64,000 bases of DNA, from the NCBI GenBank assembly GCA_009760855.2, contig WPIO01000021.1:4697501-4761500 (forward strand). Reading direction: 5' to 3'. Shown here one piece after another: positions 1 through 11,439 of this stretch (position 1 is the first letter of the stretch; each line of letters starts with the position of its first letter). The translations under genes were made by a program, and so were the position numbers. The notes under the pieces were generated by a model, which was not told where the DNA came from, made no database searches, and saw only the letters and a program-made list of their open reading frames with translations. Source of the stretch: Cristatella mucedo. Its lineage: Eukaryota > Bryozoa > Phylactolaemata > Cristatellidae.

Positions 1-427
1 GAATCTAATTTCAAAATCAAAGGAGCCAGTTTCTATTCGATTAAAGCAAGAAGATCTAACAGTTACAAGTAGTATTCTAGTAACAAAAACACAACTAGCA
101 AGAGTGTGAAGCTAAAAATGTTGGCATGCAAATAAATTTCAGTGCTAAACAAACAAAAGGCTAATAGAAAAACCGGATTGGGCACAGTTGATTTCCTAAA
201 TAAATTCAGCGGCAGCCGAGAGTTTCACTTGAGATTGATTACCAAGTGGAGTAAAGGGAGCATTTGTTCCAGATCGCAGTCAATACATACCCTGCAGCTG
301 TAGGAATGCAGCCCCTTGTGACTGCTGCTGTGCTTTTTGACTCATTGCTGTGACGATTGTCGTGCTTTTGAATGCGATGAGAGGCCGTTCAACTTGTTGC
401 ACTCATCTCTTTTCAGCCTCGTGATTA
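1..427. other. 5' flank, no gene seen
   Basis: No coding region, repeat family or clear TATA element was recognised. The DNA is AT-rich until about position 300 and then grades into the GC-richer leader of the carrier gene, so the promoter and transcript start of that gene probably lie here, but nothing in the sequence fixes them. Confidence 0.4.
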
Positions 428-487
428 ATGCAAGGCGGCTCTATGCCTGGCGATGACCCCCGGTCAAGTGGCACTCAACTCACGTGA
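428..487 (+). other. Upstream ORF overlapping the SLC25A51-like start
   Basis: An ATG at 428 opens a 19-codon frame that ends with TGA at 485-487. It is out of frame with the carrier and overlaps its first ATG at 453. If the transcript includes 428, this small frame could lower translation from 453 or favour a later start such as the in-frame ATG at 531. The ORF is visible; any regulatory effect is inference. Confidence 0.4.
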
Positions 488-1430
488 CTCTTCACCTTCT
501 TTCGACACAGTGGCCCGAGTTGCTCACGGCATGCCAGCTGCCACGCTCAGCTCGTCCTCGTCTTCCCCACTTCGGAGTCGCAACGCCGACGTCCCCGGCG
601 TCGAATACATCTGTGGCTGGGGTGCCGCGTTTGTGAACATAGTGATTACGTTTCCCCTGTACAAGCTTCTGTTTCGCCAGCAGCTGCATGGTGTGCACGT
701 GCAGCAGGCGTTCTGGCAGCTGCGAGGCGAGGGCATAGGCAAGCTGTACCGAGGCATTCTGCCACCGCTGCTGCAGAAGACCTCCTCGCTGGCCATCATG
801 TTCGGCACGTACGATGGCTACAGGCGACTGCTGGCCGACTTGGCCGTGCCGTCGCCGGCGGCTCGAGACGCCGCCGCGGCCATGCTGGCCGGCAGCACGG
901 AGGCCGTACTGGTTCCGTTTGAGCGCGTGCAGACACTGCTGCAGGACTCCAAGTTCCACGGGCGCCTGCGCAACACGCTGCACTCGCTGGTCGAGCTGCG
1001 GCCGTACGGCGTGCGCGAGTACTATAGAGGCCTCACTGCGGTGCTGGCTCGAAACGGGCCCAGCAACGTGGTCTTCTTCGGACTGCGAGAGCCCGTCAAG
1101 GCGGCCCTGCCGCAAGCCGACTCTCGCGCAGCGCACGTGCTCGAGGACTTTGTCAGCGGCGCCGTGCTGGGAGCAGCCATCAGCACCGCGTTCTATCCGC
1201 TCAATGTCGTCAAGACGCACATGCAGGCGCGCCTCGGCGGCGACATGCCCGGCATCGTAGCCACGTTCCGGATCGTGTTTGCCGAGCGCGACAGGAGCTG
1301 GAGGCGTCTCTTGCGCGGAGTCCATTTCAACTACACCCGATCGCTCATATCGTGGGGAATCATCAATGCCACATATGAGGTGCTGAAGAAGTGGCTCACT
1401 CGAAGCGAGGCCGGCGTGTGGCCTGGCTAG
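453..1430 (+). CDS. SLC25A51: SLC25A51/52-like mitochondrial carrier (NAD+ transporter family)
   Basis: Intronless CDS of 325 aa. SLC25A51 (MCART1) carries NAD+ across the inner mitochondrial membrane; its paralogue SLC25A52 is nearly identical. The protein shows the threefold mitochondrial-carrier layout, with signature helices at residues 67-76 (FPLYKLLFRQ), 154-164 (VPFERVQTLLQ) and 248-258 (YPLNVVKTHMQ). Family-specific stretches are also present: EYICGWGAAF near 51-60, LYRGILPPLLQKT near 98-110 and SLISWGIINATYE near 297-309. Vertebrate members are about 297 aa; the extra length is a Ser-rich N-terminal arm of about 45 residues. ATG 453 is the first in-frame start. The in-frame ATG at 531 would remove 26 residues without touching the carrier core and is a real alternative. 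GC-rich codon use matches the other genes here. I cannot separate orthology to SLC25A51 from SLC25A52 by eye; the duplicate pair is probably vertebrate-specific. Confidence 0.9.
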   Translation: MTPGQVALNSRDSSPSFDTVARVAHGMPAATLSSSSSSPLRSRNADVPGVEYICGWGAAFVNIVITFPLYKLLFRQQLHGVHVQQAFWQLRGEGIGKLYRGILPPLLQKTSSLAIMFGTYDGYRRLLADLAVPSPAARDAAAAMLAGSTEAVLVPFERVQTLLQDSKFHGRLRNTLHSLVELRPYGVREYYRGLTAVLARNGPSNVVFFGLREPVKAALPQADSRAAHVLEDFVSGAVLGAAISTAFYPLNVVKTHMQARLGGDMPGIVATFRIVFAERDRSWRRLLRGVHFNYTRSLISWGIINATYEVLKKWLTRSEAGVWPG

Positions 1431-1499
1431 AGGCTCCTCGTGCGAGTGCAATGTTTGCGTGAGTGCCGTGCGAGTGTGAGCGCGGGTGGTGCCTGCCTG

Positions 1500-1519
1500 C
1501 CCCCCCCCCCCCCCCCCCC
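1500..1519. repeat. Poly(C) tract
   Basis: About twenty consecutive C residues in the 3' untranslated region of the carrier gene. This is a simple repeat and a likely place for length errors. Confidence 0.9.
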
Positions 1520-1589
1520 GCGGTGTGGCGTTTTATCCAGAACTTTAGCTCATGGACGTGCTAGCAGTAGACTGCAGCTGACAGCTCTT

Positions 1590-1595
1590 AATAAA
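1590..1595 (+). terminator. Poly(A) signal AATAAA of SLC25A51-like gene
   Basis: A canonical AATAAA lies 160 nt after the stop codon, which is a normal distance for a short 3' UTR. Confidence 0.65.
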
Positions 1596-1599
1596 AGGT

Positions 1600-2837
1600 A
1601 ACTCCACGCCCAGTTGGTCGATGCAGTCAGATTCAGATGGTGATCGATCGATCGATCGATGTTGGTCGATGCATCAAGCAAAGCTTCTTTCTAGGCAGCC
1701 GTTGACTGCATGTTGGTGATGTTTACAGCTCTTCGCTAGTGCCGGCCATAAGCAGTTCCGTGGGGCGGGCGGCAGCTATGTGAATGCTTCCATCGCTGGC
1801 ATAAATGAACCAGTACCAAACTCAAATAGCAGCAGAGCTTGTTTGGCTTTACCGATTGACGATGATTTCGGCAATCGCAGTTGTGTGCATCACAACCTGA
1901 GCTTATTAAGACTCTCTGAGTCGCCAGGTTCGGCCAACGCTCCTTTTAATGGCCTTCGGGAGACTATGTGAGAGAGCTGATGCATGTATCTTGCTGTGCT
2001 ACGACCGACACGCAAGTTTGGCCACGGCCGTGCTGTCTGCACCGGTGGCTATGCTATGGCAAGCGTGCTCAGCCCTCCTCTCCCTGGGTGGGATGGTTGT
2101 GCGCTCTTGTTGCTGGCTGGAAGGCCCTGCTGTATCAGAGAACTCTCTTTCCTTTCCAGCCAGGTCCTCTCTGAGTGTCTTCTCAGAGTGCGCTGCTCTC
2201 ACTCTCTTCCTCTCAGCTCCTAATTGCCTCTTCTCACTCAGCAATACGAAACTCGGGAGCGTAGGTTGAGTCACACTCTGTGTGCTATAGCAAAGTAACA
2301 GTAGGTTGGTGTATCTAGCAACGGCCTTTCGCATATCAGGGCAGAAGAGCCTTAGCGGCTATCACCGAGCTCGAAGTATGCATTACAGAACTGCCTGCTT
2401 CACGACTGCCTAGTCGAGCTAAGCCCAAATGTTTTTGTGCTGCAGTTAGTGTTGGTGTCCAAGCATTGCTTTATCAACAGAATCAGGGTAAGCGCAGATT
2501 GCTCATTTAAGTTTCCACCCATGATTAGAGTGTAGCCAGAAATCAAATCCTGCAGTTTCCCACAAAAGTTTAGGCATGCATGAGCTTGCGAATGCAGGTG
2601 CAGATGCAGAGTTGACAGAGCTGGACTGGCAGTAGCTCACAGCTACTAAGAGTGGCAGCGGTCTACAGGGCTGTCCGATTGCCACCGTGACAGCTTTGTA
2701 AGAGCTTTGTCGGAAGTTCATTTTTGTAGCTTTCAGGAGCAAGACCGAAGTATAATCATGGTGCCTCGTGTTTAGTCGAAAAGCAGGAACAGAGCTTGAC
2801 TTCCCCCATGCCCATTCGGACCAGAGCCAGCCCCCTA
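1600..2837. other. Intergenic, mostly unassigned
   Basis: No gene is supported. A short (GATC)n run lies near 1645-1660. Near 2320-2375 there is a minus-strand scrap of SINE-B (the AGAAGAGCC...GGCTATCACC block seen in better copies). Open frames around 1950-2330 sit in several overlapping phases and look fortuitous. Confidence 0.5.
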
Positions 2838-2990
2838 TAAGTATTATATATAATTCATTTGTTTAGTGTCCTAAGAGAGCTTAATCTCTATTCAGGCGAT
2901 TCACATATGCCTCAGGTCCTGAGCCCACGATCTCAGCCAGACCTGGGTAGGGGCAAGCACCTTAACCACTAGGCCAAACCAGCTCGGCAT
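2838..2990 (-). mobile_element. SINE-A copy (tRNA-derived, LINE-like tail)
   Basis: Read on the minus strand it starts with a tRNA-like head (GGTTTGGCCTAGTGGTTAAG is the A-box region, followed by a decayed B box). It then runs into a tail with the order GCGCC, AGAGATTAAG, CTCTTAGG, as in the best copy at 51.8 kb. Moderately decayed. Confidence 0.7.
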
Positions 2991-3025
2991 TTAAATTGCC
3001 ATCGAACGGACCTCGTTTGAGGGGC

Positions 3026-3766
3026 TTGTTTAGATAAGAATACCACGTCTAAGTTGGTCCATGCATTCGTGACATCCCATCTCGACTTCTGGAACTCACT
3101 GCTTACTGGCCTACCGGCATGTGCGATCAGGCGATTGCAGCTGGTACCAAACTCCGCAGCTAGGCTTGTCTGTCGTGAACGTCACCGTTGCTACATCACA
3201 CCACTTCTCGCCGACCTGCACTGGCTACCGGTCAAGCAACGCATCGAATTCAAGGTTTTGTCGCTCACTTTTAGGTCACTTCATTCTTTGGCTCCAGCCT
3301 ATCTCTCAGGTCTACTCCCCCACCAGGCCAAGCATCGTACCACCCACTTTTCGGAATCCAACAGTCTACCAATACCTCGTACAAACCTCAAGTTCTTTGG
3401 AGACCGTGCATTCAGTTCGTATGCTCCCAAAGCCTGAAACTCCCTCCCGACTTGCGTCAGAACATCCCCAGACTTGACCACATTTAAAAAGAGCTTAAAA
3501 CACACCTATTTAGGACAGCATTTAGTGGGTCCCTGTGATTCGTCCTTGATGTGCTTATGCGTGCTGACACTGTGCATGCTGCCACTAACCACATTTGCAT
3601 GCTGACCCTGTGCATGTCACCCCTAACCATGTTATTCATTTAGTTGATCAAGCATGATATTACTCACCATTCAATTGCATTTCCCTTTGCAGCAAATGTA
3701 AAGCGCCTAGAGAGAGATCTAGAGTTCTCTGAGGGTGCTTTATCAAGTGCATTATTATTATTATTA
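3026..3766 (+). mobile_element. LINE (CR1/L2-like) 3' end, 5'-truncated
   Basis: This copy carries the C-terminal part of the reverse-transcriptase polyprotein. It has the motifs SHLDFWNSLLTGLP, ARLVCRE, HITPLLADLHWLPVKQRI and NLKFFGDRAFSSYAPKA, which mark the region after the RT palm in CR1/L2-type elements. It ends with the hairpin AAAGCGCC...GGGTGCTTT and an (ATT)n tail. Stops and frameshifts make it non-functional. Confidence 0.85.
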
Positions 3767-4430
3767 TAACTCTATAAATGAGCTAGCGTAATCAATTTAG
3801 ATGCATCTTTTCCATGCACTAGGTGCCGCCCTCTTAAAGTGCATCCTCCAAGCTTCACCCGAATGCTACTGTTCGGACGGAGTACCTCACTGACTGGGCC
3901 AGTCTCGTCACACCTGCACATAGATATACTGACACGTGTCTGGTAGCTAGCTCACCATTGCCAGAGTACAGAGCCCACGCTGATGCTTAATGGCGACCTA
4001 ACAACGCCGTGCGCTGTCCTACTCACTACTGCCAACTGCCGACGACGGCCTCTCCTATAGTAATGTAAGTAATAGAGGTATTCTCGTAATTTTGCTGCAA
4101 ATATCTTCAGGATTAATGCGGTGAGTGCTCGATAACCTGTAGTTCACACGAGAATATCCTGGACCCTCGTTGACCTGGAGCTTACCGAAGCTATATCCTA
4201 GCAGATTCATTTTGCTGTCTGTCATAGTCAGCCAGAGAATCGATTCTTTTGAACTTAAGAAAATTCGTAGCGTTTATATTTATTTCATCGGCGCTCTGAT
4301 CCCGATTTGACTTCCAGCACATCAAACTCAAGATGACCCATGCTGCGTGTGCTGCCGACAATCAATCGCACCTAGATGGAAGGGATTTTTCTCGCATTTT
4401 TTGCGATAAAGCCAACTTAGTAAGTATAGG
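3767..4430. other. Intergenic, nothing recognised
   Basis: No open frame with protein-like composition and no known repeat. A phrase like AAAGTGCATCCTCCAAGCTTC near 3835 weakly recalls the diverged repeats at 15.9-16.4 kb. Confidence 0.4.
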
Positions 4431-4439
4431 TTAGCGTAG

Positions 4440-5185
4440 TGCTACTTTGAAATTGGAAAGCTTAACCCTCAACGTGGTCTAGGCCAGCGTATTTCCAATT
4501 ACCTCTTTACTCAACCTGAATGACCTGTTTCAAAGTGACCTTTCACTAGATACCACTTTTAGCTCCACAGTCAAATCTCTCTACTTTCAGCTACGTAAAA
4601 ATTACATTATATTCGTGCTTAGATAAGGATACCATAGCCAAGCATACCATGCAGTTGTAACATCCCGTCTAGACTTCAGTAACTCACTACTCGCAAGTCT
4701 TACTGCCTTTGAAAAAAGACGCTTAGAGCTGTTGCAAAGCTCAGTTGCTAGACTTGTCGGTCATGATCGTAGAAACATCTGTTTGACGTCACTTCTCACC
4801 AAACTGAACAGACTACCCATCCAACAGCGTATCGATTACAAGGCATAACATTCCACTCAATTCATTTAGATGTGCCTCTTACCGACCTCGAATCCTTTGG
4901 AGACCGTGCCTTCAGTTCCGTTGCTCCCGAAGCCTCAAACTCACTACTGTACCAACTGACATTAGGATGTTCCTAACTTGTAAAAGGAGCAAACAACCTT
5001 GTTCTGCGTTAATACGTCCACCATTTGCTCCAACCGTACTAATTGTGCTTAATGCACTTATGTATGCTGAAATCGTTCATGCTATCAAAAATAAATTGAT
5101 AAACATCCTTCCAGCATTTGTAAAGTGCTTAGAACGAGATCAAGTTTTCTTATGTTGCAATACAAATATAATATTATTTTTATCA
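4440..5185 (+). mobile_element. Old LINE copy, heavily decayed
   Basis: The DNA follows the same order as the better LINE copies: the NLGVLFQSDL-like region, TSRLDFSNSLL, ARLVG, LLTKLNRLPIQQRIDYK, then the tail TGTAAAGTGC...GAGATCAAG and AT-rich end. Many stops and deletions; clearly older than the 5.7-7.1 kb copy. Confidence 0.65.
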
Positions 5186-5695
5186 TTACTTAATTGGAAG
5201 CCAGCTAGTGTTTGCCATCACGTTTTGCTTGGGAGTAGCCGAATTTTTGCGTACAGTTTAGCTTGGTATCAGGCCCGGGAATTTACCCATTGCACACTTA
5301 AAGCCGGTAAAAGGAAGGATGTCCAACCTCAAACCGCGTGAGGAATCGCCTTAATTTTGGCACTCTGAATGGCAGCAGCAGCATCAGTACCAGCTTTTTC
5401 TGAGCATAGTATTGCTGAAATCAACTTTTGCCACATCAGTTATCTTGCAACTTACGAAGAAAGAAGGTATGACATCTAGTCGGTGGAGCAACTACCAACA
5501 TATAGCAACTCTCAAAGCAGTCATTGTTCCTTGTGCTAGTCTGACCTGACATTTGCTTGGCACATATGGAATTACAATGCTTTGAGTAGTATGATCGGTA
5601 CCATGTTTGGCGATTTTCTCCACCATGTGTAGCTAAGAAGGTGCTTGCTGAACTGTTTTGACTTTCCATTGAAGTCGTTTGTCTATCACCATTGA
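5186..5695. other. Intergenic, nothing recognised
   Basis: A minus-strand open frame of about 110 codons spans 5436-5768 and runs into the LINE. It shows no motif I recognise and is within what chance allows. Confidence 0.35.
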
Positions 5696-5699
5696 TGGT

Positions 5700-7125
5700 A
5701 AAGTACATAACTGTGTCGACCTTGGCTGACATATTGCCACCACAGACATCTGTTGACGCTTTTAGCACCGAATTTCGTGCATTGACTGACTCACTGTCTC
5801 TTATGGCTCATGTGCATGGCCCTACCCACATCAAGGGTCACACACTCGACCAGATTTTCTCATACAACTGCACTTTGTCATCAATTATTACCAAATCCTG
5901 CTTATCTGACCACATGCAGATCTCATTCAATCTACAGTGTGTGCCCACATCCTCCTCTAAAATAACCTGTGAATCGCGAAACCTCAAGACCCTTGACATC
6001 GATGCTGTCCGTGCGAGAATATCTGCTATGCGGATGATACTCAGTTGTACCTTTGCTTTGATCCCTCCCAGCCTTCGAGCACCTCAAATTCTCTAAACTC
6101 ACTTGCTGCATGCATTGATGACATCCGCACATGGATGGCAGCAAATTTTCTAAAACTAAACGATGACAAAACTAACTTACTAGTTATGGGCAAACCGAGT
6201 GTGATTCAGAGATTGGAAAGGCTGTCTCTCAAAATTGGCTCTGCCAGCATATCTCCTGTCGAATCAGCTCGAAATCTAGGTGTCATATTCCAAAGCAACC
6301 TCTCGTTTGACGACCATATGAGCTCCACGGTCAAATCTGCCTATTTTCAGCTTCATAATATTGCTAAAATTCGGGCTTGTTTAGATAAGGCTACCACGTC
6401 CAAGTTGGTCCATGCATTCGTGACATCTCGTCTCGACTTCTGCAATTCACTGCTTACTGGCCTACCTGCATTTGCGATCAGGCGATTGCAGCTGGTGCAA
6501 AACTCCACAGCTAGGCTTGCCTGTCGTGAGCATCGCAGTTGCCACATTACTCCACTTCTTGCCGACCTGCACTGGCTACCAGTCAAGCAACGGATTGACT
6601 TTAAGGTTTTGTCGCTCACTTTTAGGTCACTTCATTCTATGGCTCCAGCCTATCTCTCCGACATACTCCTCCATCAGGCCAAGCATCGTACCACGTGCTT
6701 TTCGGAATCCAACAGTCTAGAAATACCTCGTACAAACCTTAACTCCTTTGGAGACCGTGCATTCAGTTCGTATGCTCCCAAAGCCTGGAACTCCCTCCCG
6801 ACCTGCGTCAGAACATCCCCTGACCTGACCACATTTAAAAGGAACTTAAAAAACGCCTGTTTAGGACAGCATTTAGTGGGTCCCTGTGATTCGTCCTTCA
6901 CGTGCTTATGCGTGCTGACACTGTGCATGCTCCACTAACCACATTTGCATGCTGACCCTGTGCATGTCACCCCTAACCATGTTATTCATTTTGTTTGTTT
7001 TTCAAGCATGATTTTACTTACCATTTAATTTCATTTCCCTTTGCAGCAAGTGTAAAGCGCCTAGAAAGAGATTAAGTTCTCTGAGGGCGCTTTATCAAGT
7101 ACATTATTATTATTATTATCTGCCG
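5700..7125 (+). mobile_element. LINE copy with endonuclease end, internal deletion and intact RT C-terminus
   Basis: The best-preserved LINE here. From about 5700 to 6018 it encodes the end of an APE-type endonuclease (HVHGPTHIKGHTLDQIFSYN and SDHMQISFN). At about 6018 the sequence jumps into the middle of the RT palm, where YADDTQLYLCF lies at 6027-6059. The same frame then stays open to a stop near 6936, covering the whole RT C-terminus up to NSLPTCVRTSPDLTTFKRNL. The 3' end has the hairpin AAAGCGCC...GGGCGCTTT and (ATT)n. The missing segment would hold most of the RT fingers and palm, so the copy cannot encode an active enzyme. Confidence 0.85.
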
Positions 7126-7590
7126 TAAGTATGCCGTTAGTGTTGGTTAACTACTTTTTGGGTGGGAAGTGAACTCCAAGATTCTATAGAGTATAACATA
7201 ACATTATAATATGACATTCAAGATATTAGTGTCCAAGATATTAATTACAACAGACTGTCAACAGTGAGACTCGGTGCATGCATTCTCTTAAAGATAGGCA
7301 CTCCGATAGGGCAAACTTCCGGCAACCCGATGGGAATGGTGAGAACTTGTTCAAGTGTCACAAGACCAGCCGTGTATCACTTAAGGTGAAGCTGAGAAAT
7401 ATATATCAGTGTCTTACACATTTGAAAAACACTCAATTCAATCGCCAGCTGTATGACCGAAACCGTAAAGCTCATTTGTGGCAAACGTTTGTCTCCTCGC
7501 CGACAGGGGGCATCGCCTGCAGATTTACTCGTGAATGAGCATGCCGGATGGCAAGCTGGACTGCATGCTCTTCAGCCCTGCTGCGATTAA
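7126..7590. other. Intergenic, nothing recognised
   Basis: An open frame at 7278-7538 has no recognisable features. Confidence 0.35.
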
Positions 7591-7591
7591 A

Positions 7592-7672
7592 TATAATTCA
7601 TTTGTATAGCGCCCTAAGAGAACCTAATCTTCGTTCAGGCGCTTCACATATACCATGGGGCTCGAGCCTTGG
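7592..7672 (-). mobile_element. SINE-A tail fragment
   Basis: It matches the tail half of SINE-A up to the B-box-like GGGGCTCGAGCC; the tRNA head is missing. Confidence 0.6.
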
Positions 7673-7689
7673 TCAAAAGTCCAACATTC

Positions 7690-7965
7690 GGTTTCCTTTA
7701 GGCTCAGTCCTGGCTCGACGTCTGGTATGCTCAGTCATATCCTGATTTGACGACGTTAAAAAAAACCTAAAAGCTGGCCTGCTCAAAACCTCTGCTCCGT
7801 TCACATCCATGGTCTTTTGCTGTGTTGGCGCATGCTGAAATTGTGCAAATTGTGCTAAAAAAAAAGCAGTTGACGTGCTTCCTTTTCAGCGCATGTAAGG
7901 TGTCGAGAAAGAGACACGGTCTCTAAACGTTTTTTAATTAAAATTATATTTATTACTGTTATTAT
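7690..7965 (+). mobile_element. LINE 3' end fragment
   Basis: After the SINE scrap the sequence resumes as a LINE 3' end: TGACGACGTTAAAAAAAACC, then CGCATGTAAGGTGTCGAGAAAGAGACAC and an A/T-rich tail ending in (ATT)n. This is a diverged subfamily. Confidence 0.55.
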
Positions 7966-8313
7966 TATTGCCTGTGTCATTGTTATGTTTGGTGGGATGC
8001 GCACCTGGCCGAACTTGCCTGCTGCGGTTGTGGCATCCTCGAGTGCTCATTCGAGACACGATTGGCCGATCGAGGCCTCACGTGACTGCCTCCATTGCAC
8101 TGCATCGCCATTTGCACTGCATGGCCTGCATTGTCTTTGGCATGCTTTTCAGGCCTCTCGGTACCTGCGAGTGATTCCCTGCGACCGTGCTTCCGAGGAA
8201 GTGCCGCCGCGGCACGCTTGCTGCCCCACGCTTGCTGCCCCTAGTTGACCGACCGACAGCCGAGACACGTTCCTGTTGCCGCCGTCGCACTCTCGTCAGG
8301 TCGCGGAGGAGGC

Positions 8314-9499
8314 ATGGAGCTGCACCCGATCCTGGAGCGCGACAGCGCCGGCCCGGCGCCCGGCCTCTGGCACGTGCTGTCGGCCGTCGGCGATGCGCCG
8401 TCGATGCGCGTGGGCCACACCGCCACGCACGTGCGGCTGCCCGGCGACGAGACTGGCAGAGGCAAGGTGTACTTTATCGGCGGAGCCGACCCCGATCGCG
8501 CATACGGCGACGTGTGCGTCCTCGACCTGGACCGTCTGTCCTGGGATCGAGTCGACGAGCCGGGCGACGCCGCACCGTCGCCCGGCGCCGCCGTCAGCGG
8601 TGCGGGCGCGGCGACTGCCTTCGCCTCGGGCTCGGTCTTTCGGCCGCGCTATGAGCACGTCGCCTTCGTGCCCGCCTCACTGCCCACCGAGATATTCGTG
8701 CTGGCCGGCGCCGACAAGGTCCACAATCTCGAGGACGATGCAGCAGCCGCCGGTGGCGGCCTGTCGGTGCAGTCGTTCGACGTCGTGACGCTCAGGTGGC
8801 GCACGGTCAAGGCCGCCTCCGGATCGGCGCAGCCGCCGTCGGCGCGCACGCATCACGCCACCGCCGCCTTGGGCGACTGCTGCTACCTGTTCTCCGGCGG
8901 CCACAGCGGCGCCGAGGCCGTCGGGGACAGGCGCGTGCATCGCTTCGACGCGGCTGCCCGCTCGTGGTCGGCTCCGGACACACGAGGCGAGCCTCCGTCG
9001 CCTCGGCACGGCCACGCCCTTGCCGTCACTGCCGACGGCACGCTGTACGTGCATGGCGGCATGGCCGGCCCCAAGCTCTACGACGACCTGCATGCCCTCG
9101 ATCTATGTGCCTCGTCGCCGTCATGGAAGCCGGTCGGCGGCCGCCGCAAGGCGCGGCGGCCGGCCGCTCGCGCCGCCCACTCGGCGGTGGCCATCGGCCA
9201 GCGGGTCTACGTGTTCGGTGGCATGAATGGCACTGGCGAGGCGCTGGACGACCTGTGGCAGTTCGACGCCTGCAGCGGCGCCTGGACCGAGTTGGCCGTC
9301 GCTCTGCCGCCGCCCGCGCCTCGGCTCGACTTCGCTGCCTGCCTTGTTCCCTGGACCGCGGCCTCGAGCTCAGCCGACGAAGCGAGCGAGTCAGCAGCTG
9401 ACGTCACCGCGTCTGCCGCGGAATCGTCCGCCGCTGCCGCTGTGGCTGCCATCGCCCTGGGCGACGATGCCGTGTGTGCCAAGAGTGCTCCGGAAGTGG
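8314..9499 (+). CDS. RABEPK: RABEPK (Rab9 effector with kelch motifs), exon 1
   Basis: Exon 1 of a two-exon gene coding for 433 aa in total. RABEPK (p40) is a kelch beta-propeller protein that binds Rab9-GTP and helps endosome-to-trans-Golgi transport. Kelch GG or equivalent turns occur near residues 56 (FIGGADPDR), 131, 195 (FSGGHSG), 248 (VHGGMAG) and 302 (VFGGMNG). They are followed by PRYEHVAF, SPRHGHA and AAHSAVA, which match the family closely. The ATG at 8314 aligns with the usual N-terminus just before the ..W..L....G..P..R.GH core. Two Ala/Ser/Gly-rich inserts (about residues 84-109 and 350-390) are longer than in vertebrates. The exon ends in G|GTGAGT in phase 1. Codon use is strongly GC-biased. 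Confidence 0.93.
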
Positions 9500-11307
9500 G
9501 TGAGTCCTTTAAGGAGGGTCTTGGTGCTCTGTTTCTGAGTGGCGTATTTATCACCAGTGCCGGCTTCACCTGTTGCCATGTACACGTGACAGTGTGAGCA
9601 TGCAATGCCGTTTATTCATGCGCAGACCGTGCATGCATGCATACATGCGAGGCCTGCCCTGGCATGCGTCTGATATGCCTTATTTTCTCTTATTTGTGTA
9701 ATATATTTGGAAATACGAGTGTAAATACGAGTATAAGTACCTGTAAAGGGGAACTGGTGAATTCATGCCTGCCGATGTAGTGCTGGTACTTGATCGCTGT
9801 CAGAATGACTGAAAAAAATTGACTTGCATAGGCTTCTGCCCTGTCGTTGCCCAGTCGTAAGTTGCTTGCACTTCACTTGGTCTGTGATGCCGGTAATGCA
9901 TTCTTGAGGTACCCGAATATAGTAACAGGCCGTTGGCCTGGCTTGGCTTAGCCTGGTAAACTGCCGTGTCCCCACCACCTCTGTACTCGTGTCCCCTCGC
10001 TTGCCTTCCTCCATCCATCTAGGTGTACAATGATTAACAGCAGCTATGCCAGCGATATGTGAAGACAAGCTTCCGGCCCGCAGTGGCCACTGCAGGATCC
10101 GGGCACATGCCAGATGATAGTATCACCATTGGTCAAACTTGCTATCACAGCTGTTCACTTGAATTTTACCAGTAAGCTCTGTAGAATGTGCAGGCAGTGA
10201 TCGTGCTTGCATAGACAGGCGGCTTCAACCACTGGCAACAGTCAGTCGAATCCATCACGTGAAGCACTGCAACGATTGTTCCGTTATAATCAAGATGCTG
10301 CTCGGTATCTAGCAGGGCCCCATAACAAAAGCTCGCAAGACAAAAGCGTGCCGACAAAAGCACACATTGCTTGCAAAATTACTCGCAATGCTAGCAACCC
10401 CGACAAGTGCATGTGCCCAAGTACAATTTTTCGTTAATATACAAGTGTATGATGTAATTGATTTAACTGACTTTCTGTTTTACAAATCAATTACTGTCAT
10501 ACCAAAGAGAAATAAATATTGCATTGTTACAAATGTTGTGGAAAAAAACAGTATTATGTCCAGTTTCATCAAGCTTTGTGGTTTCTTGCTATGGTACAAC
10601 AATAAGAATAGAAATCATATCAAAATTAAATTAATAATAACTATTTAACGGTTGGCCTAAAGTGCAATTAAATGTTGAAGTTGGCAAATTAAAAATCAAA
10701 TTAACCAGTGAAACCTATACACGAATAGTTCAATGTTTATCCATGTACTTCATAAAAAATTAAATTTGATAATTTGTGCATGACCTGTGAACCTTAAACT
10801 GTGCCGTTGAGAAGACTTTGTAGCGATTAGATTTAAAGTGATTTATGTGATACGATATACTGTTACTATTTAAAATTGTTTATACTGTTTGAAATTGAAA
10901 TACTGTTGAATGTTTTCAGATTTTATGTAGTACTTTTTAATAGAAACTAATTATGAGTATATCTTTAAACTAGCATCCATTAGAATTAATTTTTGCATGC
11001 ATTTTGTCGGCTCTCCTTTGACCTATGTGCTTATTTCGGGTTACCATCTCGCAGGGATGTGTTTCCCACCGGCTTCGTAGGCCCGAAATTTTTAGCAAAG
11101 CAAAAATTTAGCTGCCATACAATATTAATTTCAGCTTCCGTAGTGTTAATTGCATGTCAAGTTCATAGTTACACGATAGGAGATATATTGGACAAAGGCT
11201 GCAATCGTGCCTGACTCGTGACCTCGTGCCTGACTCGTTTTAATGCAAATTGCAGGGTGGCAGAGTGCTCTTCACGGCAGCCGCTTCAGCTTCATATTTT
11301 GTTTCAG
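9500..11307 (+). other. RABEPK intron 1
   Basis: A 1.8-kb GT-AG intron, from GTGAGT to TTTTGTTTCAG. It turns AT-rich after about 10,350. No repeat family or nested gene was recognised in it. Confidence 0.85.
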
Positions 11308-11423
11308 GTGCCGGTGACGTTGTGCCCAAACCGGCTACCAGCCTTCTTCTATTGATCAATGGTGGCATGGATACACAGGGCGAAATATTCGATGACACCC
11401 TTGTCTTCAAATTGCCATCTTGA
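11308..11423 (+). CDS. RABEPK: RABEPK exon 2 (last kelch strand)
   Basis: The acceptor TTTTGTTTCAG is followed by a phase-1 exon that completes the codon left by exon 1. It encodes the final kelch repeat (INGGMDTQGEIFDDTLVF) and stops with TGA at 11421-11423. This matches the FGGMNTEGEIYDD C-terminus of known RABEPK, so the propeller is closed by this small exon. Confidence 0.92.
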
Positions 11424-11439
11424 AAATACAGACTGCATT

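Noticed and set aside
492-1451. 319-codon minus-strand frame over the carrier gene
   Set aside because: Shadow of the SLC25A51-like CDS; the plus-strand product has carrier signatures in all three repeats.
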